A DNA stretch of 64,000 nucleotides, taken from Luteipulveratus mongoliensis (GTDB lineage: Bacteria > Actinomycetota > Actinomycetes > Actinomycetales > Dermatophilaceae). Each line of letters begins with the position of its first letter. The first letter of the stretch is position 1. The translations under genes and the position numbers were made by a program. Below the pieces are notes generated by a model. The model did not search any database and was not told the DNA's origin. It saw nothing but the letters and a program-made list of their open reading frames with translations. Of the stretch, positions 12,111 through 21,076 are shown piece after piece. The stretch covers positions 496,001-560,000 of the forward strand of contig NZ_CP011112.1 of the NCBI RefSeq assembly GCF_001190945.1. Reading direction: 5' to 3'.

Positions 12111-12590
12111 CGTGCTCCCCTCCGCTGTGTCGTGGCTACCGCTGCTCCAGCGAACCTAGACTAGGCAGGCAATCCACAGGCTTATCCACAGGCTGTGTAC
12201 GAAGAGGTGGAGCCGGGTCAGAAGGCCAGACGCTAACAACTCCGAGGGCGCTGGGCAACACCGTGACGGCCATCTTTTGGTTTTCAACGGCCGATGCACG
12301 GCGTGTCGTCTGGCCACGTCCGGTAGGCGCGCGTTCAATGGTGCGGTTCGGGCGGACGTACTCAGTTTGACCCGCCTTCCACCACGCCCGTATCGTGGTG
12401 GCGACCGTGCCTGTCATGGCCGTTTTCGCATGCTCACTGAGCGCACTGCTGTCGACACCTCACCGGTGGCGTCAACCGTGGACTGTGGGCTTCCGACAGC
12501 GGCCGTGACTTGGCCGCAACCGGGCGCTCCATCGCGGGCGTCATCCTGACCACAGCGCAGGCCCTGCCTGTAGACCGACCGGAGACCGCC
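12111..12590. other. dnaA-rpmH divergent intergenic region
   Basis: This 480-bp gap holds the divergent promoters of dnaA (minus) and rpmH (plus). The only clear elements are two DnaA boxes at 12170-12190. The stretch 12260-12300 is locally T-rich. I see no open reading frame with a credible start. Confidence 0.6.
12170..12190 (+). promoter_or_regulatory. pair of DnaA boxes upstream of dnaA
   Basis: CAATCCACA (12170-12178) and the exact box TTATCCACA (12182-12190) are separated by GGC, giving the same 12-bp step seen in oriC. They lie 60-80 bp before the dnaA start, as expected for autoregulation by DnaA. Confidence 0.8.
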
Positions 12591-12728
12591 GTGAGCAAGC
12601 GCACCTTCCAGCCCAACAACCGTCGTCGTGCCAAGAAGCACGGCTTCCGTCTGCGCATGCGTACCCGCGCGGGCCGTGCGGTGCTGGCGTCACGCCGCAC
12701 CAAGGGCCGCGCTCGCCTGTCGGCCTGA
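12591..12728 (+). CDS. rpmH: 50S ribosomal protein L34
   Basis: 45 aa, starting [20 protein letters not shown] and ending in the basic KGRARLSA, which is the complete conserved L34 protein. The GTG at 12591 is preceded by GGAG at good spacing. First gene of the plus-strand rpmH-rnpA-yidD-yidC-jag-rsmG run leading away from the origin. Confidence 0.98.
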   Translation: MSKRTFQPNNRRRAKKHGFRLRMRTRAGRAVLASRRTKGRARLSA

Positions 12729-12770
12729 GCGCGCGCCGGTCGCGCGGTCGTGGCTGACCTAGGGATGACT

Positions 12771-13169
12771 GTGCTGCCCTCAGCACATCGCCTGCGCACG
12801 GCCACTGACTATCGCGCCGTGCTGCGTGGTCGGACCGACTCCGCTCGGCTCTCCGCCGCTCGCGCCGGGGGCCACCTGCTGGTCGTCCACGCGGCTCGCC
12901 ACCCAGACTCGTTCAACGACAAAGCCGGCACCGGTGAGCACCCGCTCCCGCGTGTCGGTTTTGTCGTATCCAAGGCAGTCGGGGGCTCGGTCGTGCGCAA
13001 CCGCACCAAGCGCGTCCTGCGGCACCTGGTTCGCGAGCGTCTCGGTGCGGTGCCGACGGACGTCGACCTCGTCGTACGCGCTCAGCCGGCCAGTGCCGGC
13101 GCGACCACCGCCGACCTGGGCGGCGAGCTGGACCGCTTGCTGCGCTCCGTGCTGAAGAGGCTGTCGTGA
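12771..13169 (+). CDS. rnpA: ribonuclease P protein component
   Basis: 132 aa. Protein cofactor of RNase P, which matures the 5' ends of tRNAs. It starts at [18 protein letters not shown] and contains the family signature [13 protein letters not shown] chose GTG 12771, which has AGGGA five bases upstream; ATG 12765 or GTG 12750 are less likely because they place the ribosome site wrongly. The stop overlaps the yidD start by four bases. Confidence 0.95.
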   Translation: MLPSAHRLRTATDYRAVLRGRTDSARLSAARAGGHLLVVHAARHPDSFNDKAGTGEHPLPRVGFVVSKAVGGSVVRNRTKRVLRHLVRERLGAVPTDVDLVVRAQPASAGATTADLGGELDRLLRSVLKRLS

Positions 13170-13447
13170 GCATCCCGGCACCGACTGCGCACGAACGGGC
13201 GAGCGTCGCGGCGCTGCCACTCGTCTGGCTGGTACGGCTCTATCAGCGCTTCATCTCCCCGCTGACTCCGCCGTCCTGCCGTTTCATCCCCAGCTGCTCT
13301 GCCTACGCCCTGACCGCGCTACGGCGCTACGGGCCGTTCAAGGGCACGTGGCTGGCCGCCCGGCGCTTGCTGCGCTGTAACCCCTGGAACCCCGGCGGTG
13401 TGGACCACGTTCCGCATCGCGACACCCACATGCCACACCCGCACTGA
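13166..13447 (+). CDS. yidD: membrane protein insertion efficiency factor YidD
   Basis: 93 aa. The conserved core [31 protein letters not shown] with cysteines and the [13 protein letters not shown] motif identifies YidD, a small amphipathic peripheral membrane protein that helps YidC insert membrane proteins. Its GTG start overlaps the rnpA stop, and yidC follows after 8 bp. Confidence 0.95.
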   Translation: MSIPAPTAHERASVAALPLVWLVRLYQRFISPLTPPSCRFIPSCSAYALTALRRYGPFKGTWLAARRLLRCNPWNPGGVDHVPHRDTHMPHPH

Positions 13448-13455
13448 GGATCTCA

Positions 13456-14466
13456 ATGATCGACACCATCCTTTTCCCCCTCGAGTGGTTCGTCGCGACC
13501 ATCATGGTCGGCTTCCACAAGGCGTTCACCTTCGTGGGGCTGCCCTCCGACAACGGTGTGACGTGGGCCCTGTCCATCGTCGGACTCGTCATCGTGCTGC
13601 GCATCCTGCTGATCCCGCTGTTCGTCAAGCAGATCAAGTCGTCGCGCCGGTTGCAGCTCATCCAGCCGGAGATGCAGAAGATCCAGAAGAAGTACAAGGG
13701 TAAGAAGGACCCTGAGTCTCGGCAGAAGATGACCGAGGAGACGATGGAGCTCTACAAGCGGACGGGCACCAACCCGTTCGGCTCCTGCCTCCCGATCCTG
13801 CTGCAGAGCCCGTTCTTCTTCGCGCTGTTCCGCGTGCTGCACGGTCTGCCCAAGATGGCCGACGGTGAGAAGGAAGCGCTTGGGCCGCTGACCCGCAACC
13901 TGGCCGAGCAGGCCGAGAGCTCGACCCTCTTCGGCGCGCAGTTGTCCTCGACGTTCCTGAACTCAGATGGCCTCTCGGCGAAGATCGTCACGATGGTGCT
14001 GATCGTCCTGATGTCGGCTACGACGTTCACCACGCAGCGCCAGCTGATGACCAAGAACATGCCGCAGGCCGCCTTGGACAACCCGATGGCCAAGCAGCAG
14101 AAATACATCATGTACTTGATGCCGCTGATCTTCTTCATCACCGGCCCGAACTTCCCGATCGGCGTGCTCATCTACTGGTTGGTCACCAACCTGTGGTCGA
14201 TGGGTCAGCAGTTCTACGTCATCCGCCGGATGCCAGCACCCGGATCGGCGGCCGAGAAGGCCCTCGAGGAGCGCAACCGCGCCAAGGGCAAGGAGACCAA
14301 GAAGCTCACGGTCCCTGGCCTGTCCTCATCGAAGGACGATGACGAGCCGGATGACGACAAGCCGGTGGCCGCGCCAGGTCGGGCCACAGCGTCTGGCGTC
14401 GAAGCGGGCAAGGGCAGCGGTCAGCGCGTCCAGCCCAAGCGCAACACGCCCAAGCGCAAACGCTGA
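13456..14466 (+). CDS. yidC: membrane protein insertase YidC/OxaI family
   Basis: 336 aa. Inserts proteins into the cytoplasmic membrane, alone or with SecYEG. The first helix (LEWFVATIMVGFHKAF) is followed by the conserved insertase core with LRILLIPLFVKQIKSSRRLQ, FGSCLPILLQSPFFFALFRVL and the C-terminal GPNFPIGVLIYWLVTNLWSM. A long basic tail (KGKETKK...KRNTPKRKR) is typical of Gram-positive forms that contact the ribosome. GAGG precedes the ATG. Confidence 0.97.
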   Translation: MIDTILFPLEWFVATIMVGFHKAFTFVGLPSDNGVTWALSIVGLVIVLRILLIPLFVKQIKSSRRLQLIQPEMQKIQKKYKGKKDPESRQKMTEETMELYKRTGTNPFGSCLPILLQSPFFFALFRVLHGLPKMADGEKEALGPLTRNLAEQAESSTLFGAQLSSTFLNSDGLSAKIVTMVLIVLMSATTFTTQRQLMTKNMPQAALDNPMAKQQKYIMYLMPLIFFITGPNFPIGVLIYWLVTNLWSMGQQFYVIRRMPAPGSAAEKALEERNRAKGKETKKLTVPGLSSSKDDDEPDDDKPVAAPGRATASGVEAGKGSGQRVQPKRNTPKRKR

Positions 14467-14529
14467 GCGAGCTGAGTTCGCGCCCCGCGCCCCCCTGACC
14501 CTGCTGTGTGAGATTCCTGGAGTAACCCC

Positions 14530-15237
14530 ATGACTGAAGACCAGAGCACCCCCACCCACGACGTCGCCGCAGATGCTGACGAGTTGACTGACGGGCTCTC
14601 GACGCCTGAGACCTCGGATGCGATCGCGAGCATCGAGCAGGTAGCGCCCGACGCAGATGCCGAGGATCGCGACGAGCAGGACGACGAGATCAGCGCGGAT
14701 GCGCAGGCGGACAGCGACGGCGAGCCTGACGATGACGGTGACGAGGACGATGAGGAGTCCGGCGACGAGTCACTGTTGGAGCGCGAAGGCGAGGTTGCCG
14801 CTGACTTCCTGGAGACCTTGCTCGACATCGCCGACCTCGATGGCGACATCGATGTCGACATCGATGGAGACCGCGCTGCGGTTTCCATCGTGGACAGCGA
14901 CGAAGGCCGCGTGCCTCGCCGCCTGGTGGGCGACGGTGGCAAGGTGCTGGATGCTCTGCAGGAGCTGACGCGCCTGGCGGTTCAGGCTGAGACGGGCGAT
15001 CGCAGCCGGCTGATGCTCGATGTGGCCGGCTACCGGGCTGATCGTCGCGCCGAGCTGGTGAAGCAGGCGGAGGCGGTCGTCGAGACTGTTCGTACGACCG
15101 GTGAGAGCGCGCCCCTCGAGCCCATGACTGCCTTCGAGCGCAAGGTGGTGCACGACGCTGTACTCGCGGCAGGTCTGTCCTCGGAGTCCGAGGGCGCAGA
15201 GCCGCGCCGCTACGTCGTCGTACTGCCTGCGAGCTGA
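14530..15237 (+). CDS. jag: Jag/KhpB-type R3H RNA-binding protein
   Basis: 235 aa. An acidic, disordered N-terminus (~75 residues) precedes a KH-like fold with the loop GDGGKVL and a C-terminal R3H domain whose FERKVVHDAV contains the R-x-x-x-H pair. Family members bind RNA (KhpB, partner of KhpA) and are linked to cell elongation. It sits directly after yidC, as in most Gram-positive bacteria. GGAG lies seven bases before the ATG. Confidence 0.93.
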   Translation: MTEDQSTPTHDVAADADELTDGLSTPETSDAIASIEQVAPDADAEDRDEQDDEISADAQADSDGEPDDDGDEDDEESGDESLLEREGEVAADFLETLLDIADLDGDIDVDIDGDRAAVSIVDSDEGRVPRRLVGDGGKVLDALQELTRLAVQAETGDRSRLMLDVAGYRADRRAELVKQAEAVVETVRTTGESAPLEPMTAFERKVVHDAVLAAGLSSESEGAEPRRYVVVLPAS

Positions 15238-15239
15238 GC

Positions 15240-15253
15240 GTTTCACGTGGAAC
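15240..15253. promoter_or_regulatory. parS-like ParB site over the rsmG start
   Basis: GTTTCACGTGGAAC has one mismatch to the parS core. The rsmG GTG start (15247) is the right half of the central CACGTG, the same embedding seen at dciA. Confidence 0.75.
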
Positions 15254-16002
15254 CGGACGACGCGCGTGGGCCAGATCAGGCCCCGCCACCGGCTCCGTCT
15301 GGTGCGTCGGCGATCTTCGGCTCACAGCTGGAGCTCGCTGAGGCGTACGTCGCACACCTCGCCAGTACAGGTGTCTCCCACGGTCTGATCGGGCCACGCG
15401 AGGTCCCTCGGCTGTGGGACCGCCACATCTTGAACTGCGCGGTCATCCATCCGGCCTTTGACGAGGACTCGTCGGTCGCGGACGTCGGGGCCGGCGCAGG
15501 GCTTCCGGGAATGGTGCTCGCGCTCACGCGCCCGGACCTACGGGTGACGCTGGTGGAGCCCCTCGAACGGCGGACGCGCTGGTTGGAGCATGTGGCGCGA
15601 GACATTGGCCTGTCGAACGTGGTCGTTCGGCGAGGCAAGGCGGAACAGCTGTGGGACGACTTGTCGGTGGATGCTGTGACGTCTCGCGCCGTCGCCCGGC
15701 TGGGCGAGCTGGCACGTCTGTCGCTGCCTCTGCTTCGCCCCCAAGGCAGGATGGTTGCCCTCAAGGGGGAGCGCGCTCAGGTGGAGGTCACCGAGGACGC
15801 CGACATTCTCCGTCGCTTGCGGGTCGCGGAGACGGCCATCGCCACCTACGGTGAAGGCTTGGTCGATCCACCGACCACCGTCGTGGCTCTCCGGGTGGAC
15901 GGCACCTCCCCACGACTTCGGACGCCGGTGGGTTCCGGACCAGCTCTCAGCGCCGAGAAGAAGCGCGCCAAGCGAGCACAACGACGGAGCTCTCAGCTGT
16001 GA
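15247..16002 (+). CDS. rsmG: 16S rRNA (guanine527-N7)-methyltransferase
   Basis: 251 aa. Methylates G527 of 16S rRNA using S-adenosylmethionine. It has the SAM-binding loop VADVGAGAGLPGMVLALTRPDL and the catalytic-region motif VTSRAVARLGEL. Length is normal plus a basic tail (KKRAKRAQRRSSQL). The GTG start lies within a parS site, and no strong ribosome site is visible, so translation may be coupled to jag, 9 bp upstream. Confidence 0.95.
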   Translation: MEPDDARGPDQAPPPAPSGASAIFGSQLELAEAYVAHLASTGVSHGLIGPREVPRLWDRHILNCAVIHPAFDEDSSVADVGAGAGLPGMVLALTRPDLRVTLVEPLERRTRWLEHVARDIGLSNVVVRRGKAEQLWDDLSVDAVTSRAVARLGELARLSLPLLRPQGRMVALKGERAQVEVTEDADILRRLRVAETAIATYGEGLVDPPTTVVALRVDGTSPRLRTPVGSGPALSAEKKRAKRAQRRSSQL

Positions 16003-16041
16003 GTCGTTGACGACGCAAGACTGATTGAACGGAGCCGGTAG

Positions 16042-17286
16042 GTGCAGACAATGACGACGACCCCGGTGGGTTGGCAGGGCCACGAGGCCGAAGCATCACC
16101 AGCACCTGTCGGTTGGCTCCGACTGGCTGACGAGGAGTCACACATGGTGGGAAGTACTGGCAGCAGCGACACATCGAACGGGTCGGCGACCAGCGCGCCG
16201 GAGGGCGGAGCCCAGGAGCGGCACGCGACCGCGCCGGCATCGCCTGTGCCAGCACCGGCGGTCCCAGCGCCGCATGTTTCCCGTGAAACCAACGAAAGGT
16301 CGGCCGCGAGCTCCGACGTCCCGGCGGGCATCGTGGCTACCAGGGCGACGCGGCCAAAGGCTCCGAACGTCGCGTCGAGCAGCGCACCCATCGACCTTGA
16401 GGGCTCCGACGAGACGCCGATCGCCCGCGCCCTGGAGGAGCACGCACGTCGCCGGCAAGCCATCGCTCAGACGGAGATTCCCAAGCCTGCGCACACACGC
16501 GTCATGACCGTGGCCAACCAGAAGGGCGGGGTCGGCAAGACGACGACCACCGTCAACGTGGCCGCCGCCCTCGCGCAGGCCGGCCTACGCGTGCTCGTGA
16601 TCGACATCGATCCGCAGGGCAATGCGAGCACGGCACTCGGGATCGAGCACCACGCCGAGGTCGAGTCGGTCTACGACGTGGTGGTCGAAGGCAAGCCGTT
16701 GGGCGAGGTCGTCCAGGAGTGCCCAGACATCCCTGGACTGTGGTGTGCTCCAGCGACGATCCACCTGGCCGGTGCGGAGATCGAGCTGGTCTCCCTCGTC
16801 GCACGAGAGCAGCGCCTGAACCGCGCCCTGTCCGCTCATCTCAAGGAGCTCGGAGAGCGGACGTACGACTACGTGCTGATCGACTGCCCGCCGAGTCTTG
16901 GTCTGCTGACGGTCAACGCGTTCGTCGCCGCCCAGGAGGTCTTCATCCCGATCCAGTGCGAGTACTACGCGCTGGAGGGGCTCAGTCAGCTGCTCACCAA
17001 CATCGAGCTGATCAAGGCGCACTTGAACCCGGCGCTGCAGATCACCACCATCTTGCTGACCATGTACGACGGCCGTACACGTCTGTCTGCGCAGGTCGCC
17101 GATGAGGTTCGCACGCACTTCCCCGATCAGGTCCTGAAGACGACAGTGCCGCGCTCAGTGCGCATCTCGGAGGCGCCGAGCCACGGGCTGACCGTGATGA
17201 CGTATGACCCGGCGAGCAGCGGCGCGCTCTCCTACGCAGAGTCGGCGACCGAGCTCGCGGTGCGGGGCGCTTCCTTGGGCGCTTGA
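16042..17286 (+). CDS. parA: chromosome partitioning ATPase ParA
   Basis: 414 aa. Deviant-Walker ATPase that moves ParB-parS complexes. The P-loop KGGVGKTTTTVNV is at residues 161-173, and the switch motifs DIDPQGNAST and LIDCPPSLG follow. The first ~150 residues are a low-complexity extension, much longer than in classical ParA. Starts at GTG 16042, ATG 16051 or ATG 16144 are possible; the first two have plausible ribosome sites. A parS-like site lies inside this N-terminal coding part. Confidence 0.96.
   Translation: MQTMTTTPVGWQGHEAEASPAPVGWLRLADEESHMVGSTGSSDTSNGSATSAPEGGAQERHATAPASPVPAPAVPAPHVSRETNERSAASSDVPAGIVATRATRPKAPNVASSSAPIDLEGSDETPIARALEEHARRRQAIAQTEIPKPAHTRVMTVANQKGGVGKTTTTVNVAAALAQAGLRVLVIDIDPQGNASTALGIEHHAEVESVYDVVVEGKPLGEVVQECPDIPGLWCAPATIHLAGAEIELVSLVAREQRLNRALSAHLKELGERTYDYVLIDCPPSLGLLTVNAFVAAQEVFIPIQCEYYALEGLSQLLTNIELIKAHLNPALQITTILLTMYDGRTRLSAQVADEVRTHFPDQVLKTTVPRSVRISEAPSHGLTVMTYDPASSGALSYAESATELAVRGASLGA
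16276..16289. promoter_or_regulatory. parS-like ParB site inside parA
   Basis: GTTTCCCGTGAAAC has one mismatch to the parS core. It is in the coding sequence of the disordered parA N-terminus, where it encodes VSRET. Confidence 0.75.
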
Positions 17287-17307
17287 GCGCTCTACCGAGG
17301 ACTGAAT

Positions 17308-17321
17308 GTTTCACGGGAAAC
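17308..17321. promoter_or_regulatory. parS-like ParB site between parA and parB
   Basis: GTTTCACGGGAAAC has one mismatch to the parS core. It lies 22 bp after the parA stop in the 244-bp gap before parB; the rest of that gap holds nothing I can name. Confidence 0.75.
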
Positions 17322-17530
17322 GAACGTCCTGGGAGTCCCCAACTTGCTGACGCAGGTCGGTCTTCTGAGCGGGAGAGCGAGCGCTCGACGTCTGTGAACG
17401 AGGACGGACGGGCCGATCCGGCAGGCCCTCCCCGAGAGCAGTCTGCACGGCAAGTAACCTTGACCAGGGCGCGGTAGCGCCCACAACGTATGACGTCGTG
17501 GATGGCTCCACGACAGGACTTGGAGGAAGC

Positions 17531-18637
17531 GTGAGCGACAAACGGCGGGGACTCGGACGCGGCCTAGGGGCGCTCATCCCGAGTGCTCCTGCGGGAGCCG
17601 CGCGACCCAGTGACGTCTTCTTCAATGAGCGCGTGGGCGAAGGTTCCACGGGAGACGACGCCTCTACAGGTGCTACCAGCACCGCCGTGATCGATGCCGC
17701 TCGTCCGAGCACGTCGGACGAGAGCGATCCATCGTCGGATGCGCAAGAGAGCAGCACCCCTTCAGCAGCAGCTCAGGATGAGTCCGAACAGCGCGGCCTC
17801 GCCCCAGTTCCCGGCGCCGAGTTTGCTGAGATCGATGTCGATGACATTCGCCCGAACCCGAAGCAGCCGCGGCAGGTCTTCGATGAGGACGACATGGCCG
17901 AGCTCATCCACAGCATCGCCGAGATCGGCGTGCTGCAGCCGATCGTCGTACGCCCGGTGCCGGCCACGGATCGCGAGGCGGACGACGAGGGCCGTGCGTA
18001 CGAGCTGATCATGGGAGAGCGTCGGTGGCGCGCCAGCAAGGGGGCTGGGAAGGCCACCGTGCCGGCCATCATCCGGAGCACTACGGATGATGATCTGCTG
18101 CGCGACGCCCTCCTGGAGAACCTGCACCGAGCGCAGCTGAACCCGCTCGAGGAGGCCGCCGCATACCAGCAGCTGCTCGAGGACTTCGGCTGCACGCACG
18201 ACCAGCTCGCAGGGCGTATCGGCCGATCACGGCCGCAGATCTCCAACACCTTGCGTCTGATGAAGCTGCCGCCGCTGGTCCAGCGCCGCGTTGCCGCCGG
18301 CGTCTTGTCCGCTGGCCATGCGCGCGCATTGCTGGGTCTTCCGGACGCAGCGGCCATGGAGCGCCTCGCCCAGCGCATTGTGGCTGAGGGCCTTTCGGTG
18401 CGAACCGTCGAGGAGATCGTCTCGCTCGGTGGGGACCAGGAGAAGCCTCGCCGGTCGACACCTCGAATGGGCGCCCGCCACCCGCACCTTGAGGACCTGG
18501 CCGCCAAGCTGTCGGACCGGCTGGACACGCGTGTCGCGATCGCGCTCGGCAAGCGCAAGGGCAAGCTGACCGTCGAGTTCGCCTCCGTGGACGACCTCGA
18601 CCGCATCGTCGAGCAGCTCGGTCTTCAGCGGCCGTGA
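17531..18637 (+). CDS. parB: chromosome partitioning protein ParB
   Basis: 368 aa. CTP-dependent clamp that loads at parS. It starts [17 protein letters not shown], the conserved ParA-interacting N-terminus. The CTPase motifs GERRWRA and [14 protein letters not shown] are followed by the HTH region [22 protein letters not shown] and a C-terminal dimerisation domain. The GTG at 17531 has GGAGGAAGC upstream. A perfect-stem terminator follows. Confidence 0.97.
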   Translation: MSDKRRGLGRGLGALIPSAPAGAARPSDVFFNERVGEGSTGDDASTGATSTAVIDAARPSTSDESDPSSDAQESSTPSAAAQDESEQRGLAPVPGAEFAEIDVDDIRPNPKQPRQVFDEDDMAELIHSIAEIGVLQPIVVRPVPATDREADDEGRAYELIMGERRWRASKGAGKATVPAIIRSTTDDDLLRDALLENLHRAQLNPLEEAAAYQQLLEDFGCTHDQLAGRIGRSRPQISNTLRLMKLPPLVQRRVAAGVLSAGHARALLGLPDAAAMERLAQRIVAEGLSVRTVEEIVSLGGDQEKPRRSTPRMGARHPHLEDLAAKLSDRLDTRVAIALGKRKGKLTVEFASVDDLDRIVEQLGLQRP

Positions 18638-18750
18638 TGTCGAGAGGCGTTGCCCTGGCGAGTCGCTGTGGCCGTCAGCCCGCAGCGACAGGTTCCGCGC
18701 TCGAACGCTCGAATCGCTAGACGTACCAATCACTTTCGTTGACAAGCATG

Positions 18751-18787
18751 ACGAAGGCCCCAACCTGAATCAGGTTGGGGCCTTCGT
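18751..18787. terminator. bidirectional terminator between parB and trxA
   Basis: Eighteen-base arms (18751-18768 and 18770-18787), starting ACGAAGGCCCCAACC and its complement, form a perfect hairpin between the convergent parB and trxA. Confidence 0.9.
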
Positions 18788-18814
18788 GTTGCCGTGAGGC
18801 AGTCAGACGATCGC

Positions 18815-19141
18815 TCAGGCGATGAACTGGTCCAGCTCACGCACCAGCTTCGGCTTCGGCAGCGCGCCGACCAGGGTCTTGACGACCTCGCCGTTGACGT
18901 AGACGTTCATCGTCGGGATACCCGTGATGCCGTACTTCGCCGACGTGGCCGGGTTCTCGTCCGTGTTGAGCTTGATGACCTCGATCTTGTCGGCGTGCTC
19001 CGCCGCGATCTCCTCGAGGATCGGCGCAACGGCGCGGCAGGGTCCGCACCACTCGGCCCAGAAGTCCACCAGGACCGGCTTGGGGTTCTTCAGGACGTCG
19101 GCCTCGAAGGTCGCGTCAGTTGTCGACTTAGTAGCACCCAT
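18815..19141 (-). CDS. trxA: thioredoxin
   Basis: 108 aa. Disulfide reductant with the active site WCGPC at residues 31-35 and the cis-proline loop GIPTMNVY. AAAGGA precedes the ATG. It is the second gene of the trxB-trxA pair, 21 bp after trxB, and is probably driven by the SigR-type promoter in front of trxB. Confidence 0.97.
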   Translation of the reverse strand: MGATKSTTDATFEADVLKNPKPVLVDFWAEWCGPCRAVAPILEEIAAEHADKIEVIKLNTDENPATSAKYGITGIPTMNVYVNGEVVKTLVGALPKPKLVRELDQFIA

Positions 19142-19162
19142 GGGGGTCCTTTCTCGGGTTGG

Positions 19163-20164
19163 TCAGATGGTGGCAGGAACGGGCTCTTCGGCGGCGCCTC
19201 CACGCTCACGCTCGGACGCGGGGTCCAGTGTGGCGAGGAAACGCTCGGCGTCCAGGCTGGCAGCACAGCCGGAGCCGGCGGCGGTGATGGCCTGACGGTA
19301 GGTGTGGTCGACGAGGTCTCCGCACGCGAAGACTCCCTCGAGGTTGGTGCGCGTCGAACGACCCTCGACCAGGACGTAGCCCTCGTCGTCCAGCTCGACC
19401 TGGCCGGTGATGAGCTCGTTGCGCGGCAGGTGCCCGATCGCCACGAACACGCCCGTCGCGGGCAGCTCGCGCTGCTCACCGGTCACCGTGTCGCGCAGCG
19501 TCACGCCCGAGACCTTGGCGTCACCGCGGATCGCGGAAACCTCGCTGTTCCAGGCGAACTCGATCTTGTCGTTGGTCTGCGCCCGCTCGGCCATGATCTT
19601 GGAAGCACGCAGCTCGTCACGACGGTGGATCATCGTGACCGACTTGGCGAACCGGGTCAGGAAGGTGGCTTCCTCCACGGCCGAGTCACCGCCACCCACG
19701 ACCGCAATGTCCTGGTCGCGGAAGAACGCACCATCGCAGGTGGCACACCAGGAGACGCCGTGCCCGGAGAGGCGCTGCTCGTCGGGCAGACCGAGCTCGC
19801 GGTAGGCCGAGCCCATGGCGAGGATGACCGCGCGAGCCCGGTGGGTCGTACCGGCGCCGTCGGTGACCGTCTTGATCTGGCCCGTCAGGTCGACTGACTC
19901 CACGTCGTCGCGGATCAGCTCGGCGCCGAAACGCTCGGCCTGGGCGCGCATCTGCTCCATCAGGTCCGGGCCCATGATGCCGTCGGCGAAGCCGGGGAAG
20001 TTCTCCACATCCGTGGTGTTCATCAGTGCACCGCCGGCGGTCACCGAGCCCTCGAAGACCAGCGGCTCAAGGTTGGCTCGCGCGGCATAGACCGCGGCGG
20101 TATAACCCGCGGGACCAGAACCGATGATGATCAGGTTGCGCACCTCGTCGGTGGCTGTGGTCAC
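19163..20164 (-). CDS. trxB: thioredoxin-disulfide reductase
   Basis: 333-aa flavoenzyme that transfers electrons from NADPH to thioredoxin. FAD motif [15 protein letters not shown] at residues 15-29, redox-active CATC at 140-143, NADPH motif [10 protein letters not shown] and the C-terminal FAD motif [11 protein letters not shown] 20164 has GGAGG six bases upstream; a longer in-frame start would overlap the promoter. A SigR-type promoter lies about 50 bp upstream. Confidence 0.97.
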   Translation of the reverse strand: MTTATDEVRNLIIIGSGPAGYTAAVYAARANLEPLVFEGSVTAGGALMNTTDVENFPGFADGIMGPDLMEQMRAQAERFGAELIRDDVESVDLTGQIKTVTDGAGTTHRARAVILAMGSAYRELGLPDEQRLSGHGVSWCATCDGAFFRDQDIAVVGGGDSAVEEATFLTRFAKSVTMIHRRDELRASKIMAERAQTNDKIEFAWNSEVSAIRGDAKVSGVTLRDTVTGEQRELPATGVFVAIGHLPRNELITGQVELDDEGYVLVEGRSTRTNLEGVFACGDLVDHTYRQAITAAGSGCAASLDAERFLATLDPASERERGGAAEEPVPATI

Positions 20165-20213
20165 GAGTCGTCCTCCGGGGTCTGAAAGGTCTGTAGGCGG
20201 GCGTACTGCCCTC

Positions 20214-20239
20214 AACGAATCGTAAGCGGTGCCCATTCC
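20214..20239 (-). promoter_or_regulatory. SigR/SigH-type (disulfide stress) promoter of trxB-trxA
   Basis: Read on the minus strand, GGAAT (20239-20235) is separated by 18 bases from GTT (20216-20214). This equals the known actinobacterial SigR/SigH consensus GGAAT-N18-GTT, which drives trxBA in Streptomyces. It is about 50 bp before the trxB start. Confidence 0.75.
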
Positions 20240-20281
20240 CTCCCTGTCCCGCCGGGGCCACGGGCTGGGCCGAAGACAGAA

Positions 20282-20315
20282 GTACGCCGGTCACGCGAGT
20301 GCGCGACCGGCGTAC
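20282..20315. terminator. terminator between the anti-sigma gene and trxB
   Basis: GTACGCCGGTC (20282-20292) pairs perfectly with GACCGGCGTAC (20305-20315), and the stem continues with CGC/GCG inside. It separates the sigma-factor operon from trxB-trxA. Confidence 0.8.
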
Positions 20316-20329
20316 AGCTGGCGAGAACG

Positions 20330-21076
20330 TCAGGTGACCTGAGTCGGTCCGGCGATCTTGCCGTCACCCTGCGAGCACTGGCGCGAGAACACCCAGGCGT
20401 TGCTCTTGCCCTTGTCGGTGATGACGACCACGACGGCCGGCTGGCCCTCGTACTGGCCGAAGTCCGCAGCGATCTTGTCCGCCGTGACGAGCTGAGGACC
20501 GAGGCCCTTCAGGCAGTCCAGCAGGCCGGTGCTCGTCGCGACCGGACCAAGACCGATGGCCTCGGCTCGGGTCGGGTCGATCATCCCGGTCTGAGTCTTG
20601 AGGGACGTCGCCTGGGTCGACAGCCCAGCGGCGGTGTACTCGGTGCCGGTGTTCTGGATGCTGACCTTGTCGTCGGAGGGTGCAACGCCTGGGTTGGACG
20701 ACGTCGGCACGGCACCGACAGGTGTGTCGTCATTGCCCATGAGCTGCGTGGCACCGACCGCACCGATGGCGATCGCGGCCGCGGCGCCGAGTCCGGCGAC
20801 CGGAGCGAGCCAGCGTCGGCGACCACGAGTAGTCGTGGTCGGGACGACGCTGGCCCCGTCAACGGCCGGCGCGGGCCGACCGATCAGGGGAGTGACGTTC
20901 TCGGACGTGCCGGCGCGGGACTCTTGCTCCTGCGTCAGTGCGGACTGGATCCGTGCCATGACGTCGTCAGGCATGGGTCCGGGGTCCGGCAACGAGGAGA
21001 GCAGAGCACGCACACCGGTGGGGTCCTGCTCGTCATCATGCGACGAGGGACCTCCGGGGTTCTGTGGTGCATTCAC
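20330..21076 (-). CDS. probable membrane anti-sigma factor (RsmA/Rv3912 position)
   Basis: 248 aa from GTG 21076, which has GGAGG six bases upstream. The cytoplasmic N-terminus includes LLSSLPDPGPMPDDVMARIQSAL, typical of actinobacterial anti-sigma factors. One membrane helix (WLAPVAGLGAAAAIAIGAVGA) follows, then an extracytoplasmic domain with two cysteines (LLDCLKGLG, FSRQCSQG). There is no HxxxCxxC zinc motif. The gene follows an ECF sigma factor and precedes trxB, exactly where Mycobacterium has the SigM anti-sigma factor; the role rests on that position and the topology. Confidence 0.75.
   Translation of the reverse strand: MNAPQNPGGPSSHDDEQDPTGVRALLSSLPDPGPMPDDVMARIQSALTQEQESRAGTSENVTPLIGRPAPAVDGASVVPTTTTRGRRRWLAPVAGLGAAAAIAIGAVGATQLMGNDDTPVGAVPTSSNPGVAPSDDKVSIQNTGTEYTAAGLSTQATSLKTQTGMIDPTRAEAIGLGPVATSTGLLDCLKGLGPQLVTADKIAADFGQYEGQPAVVVVITDKGKSNAWVFSRQCSQGDGKIAGPTQVT

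Noticed and set aside
18794..19897. Open frame opposite trxA and trxB
   Set aside because: Antisense to two certain genes and crossing their junction; no ribosome site.
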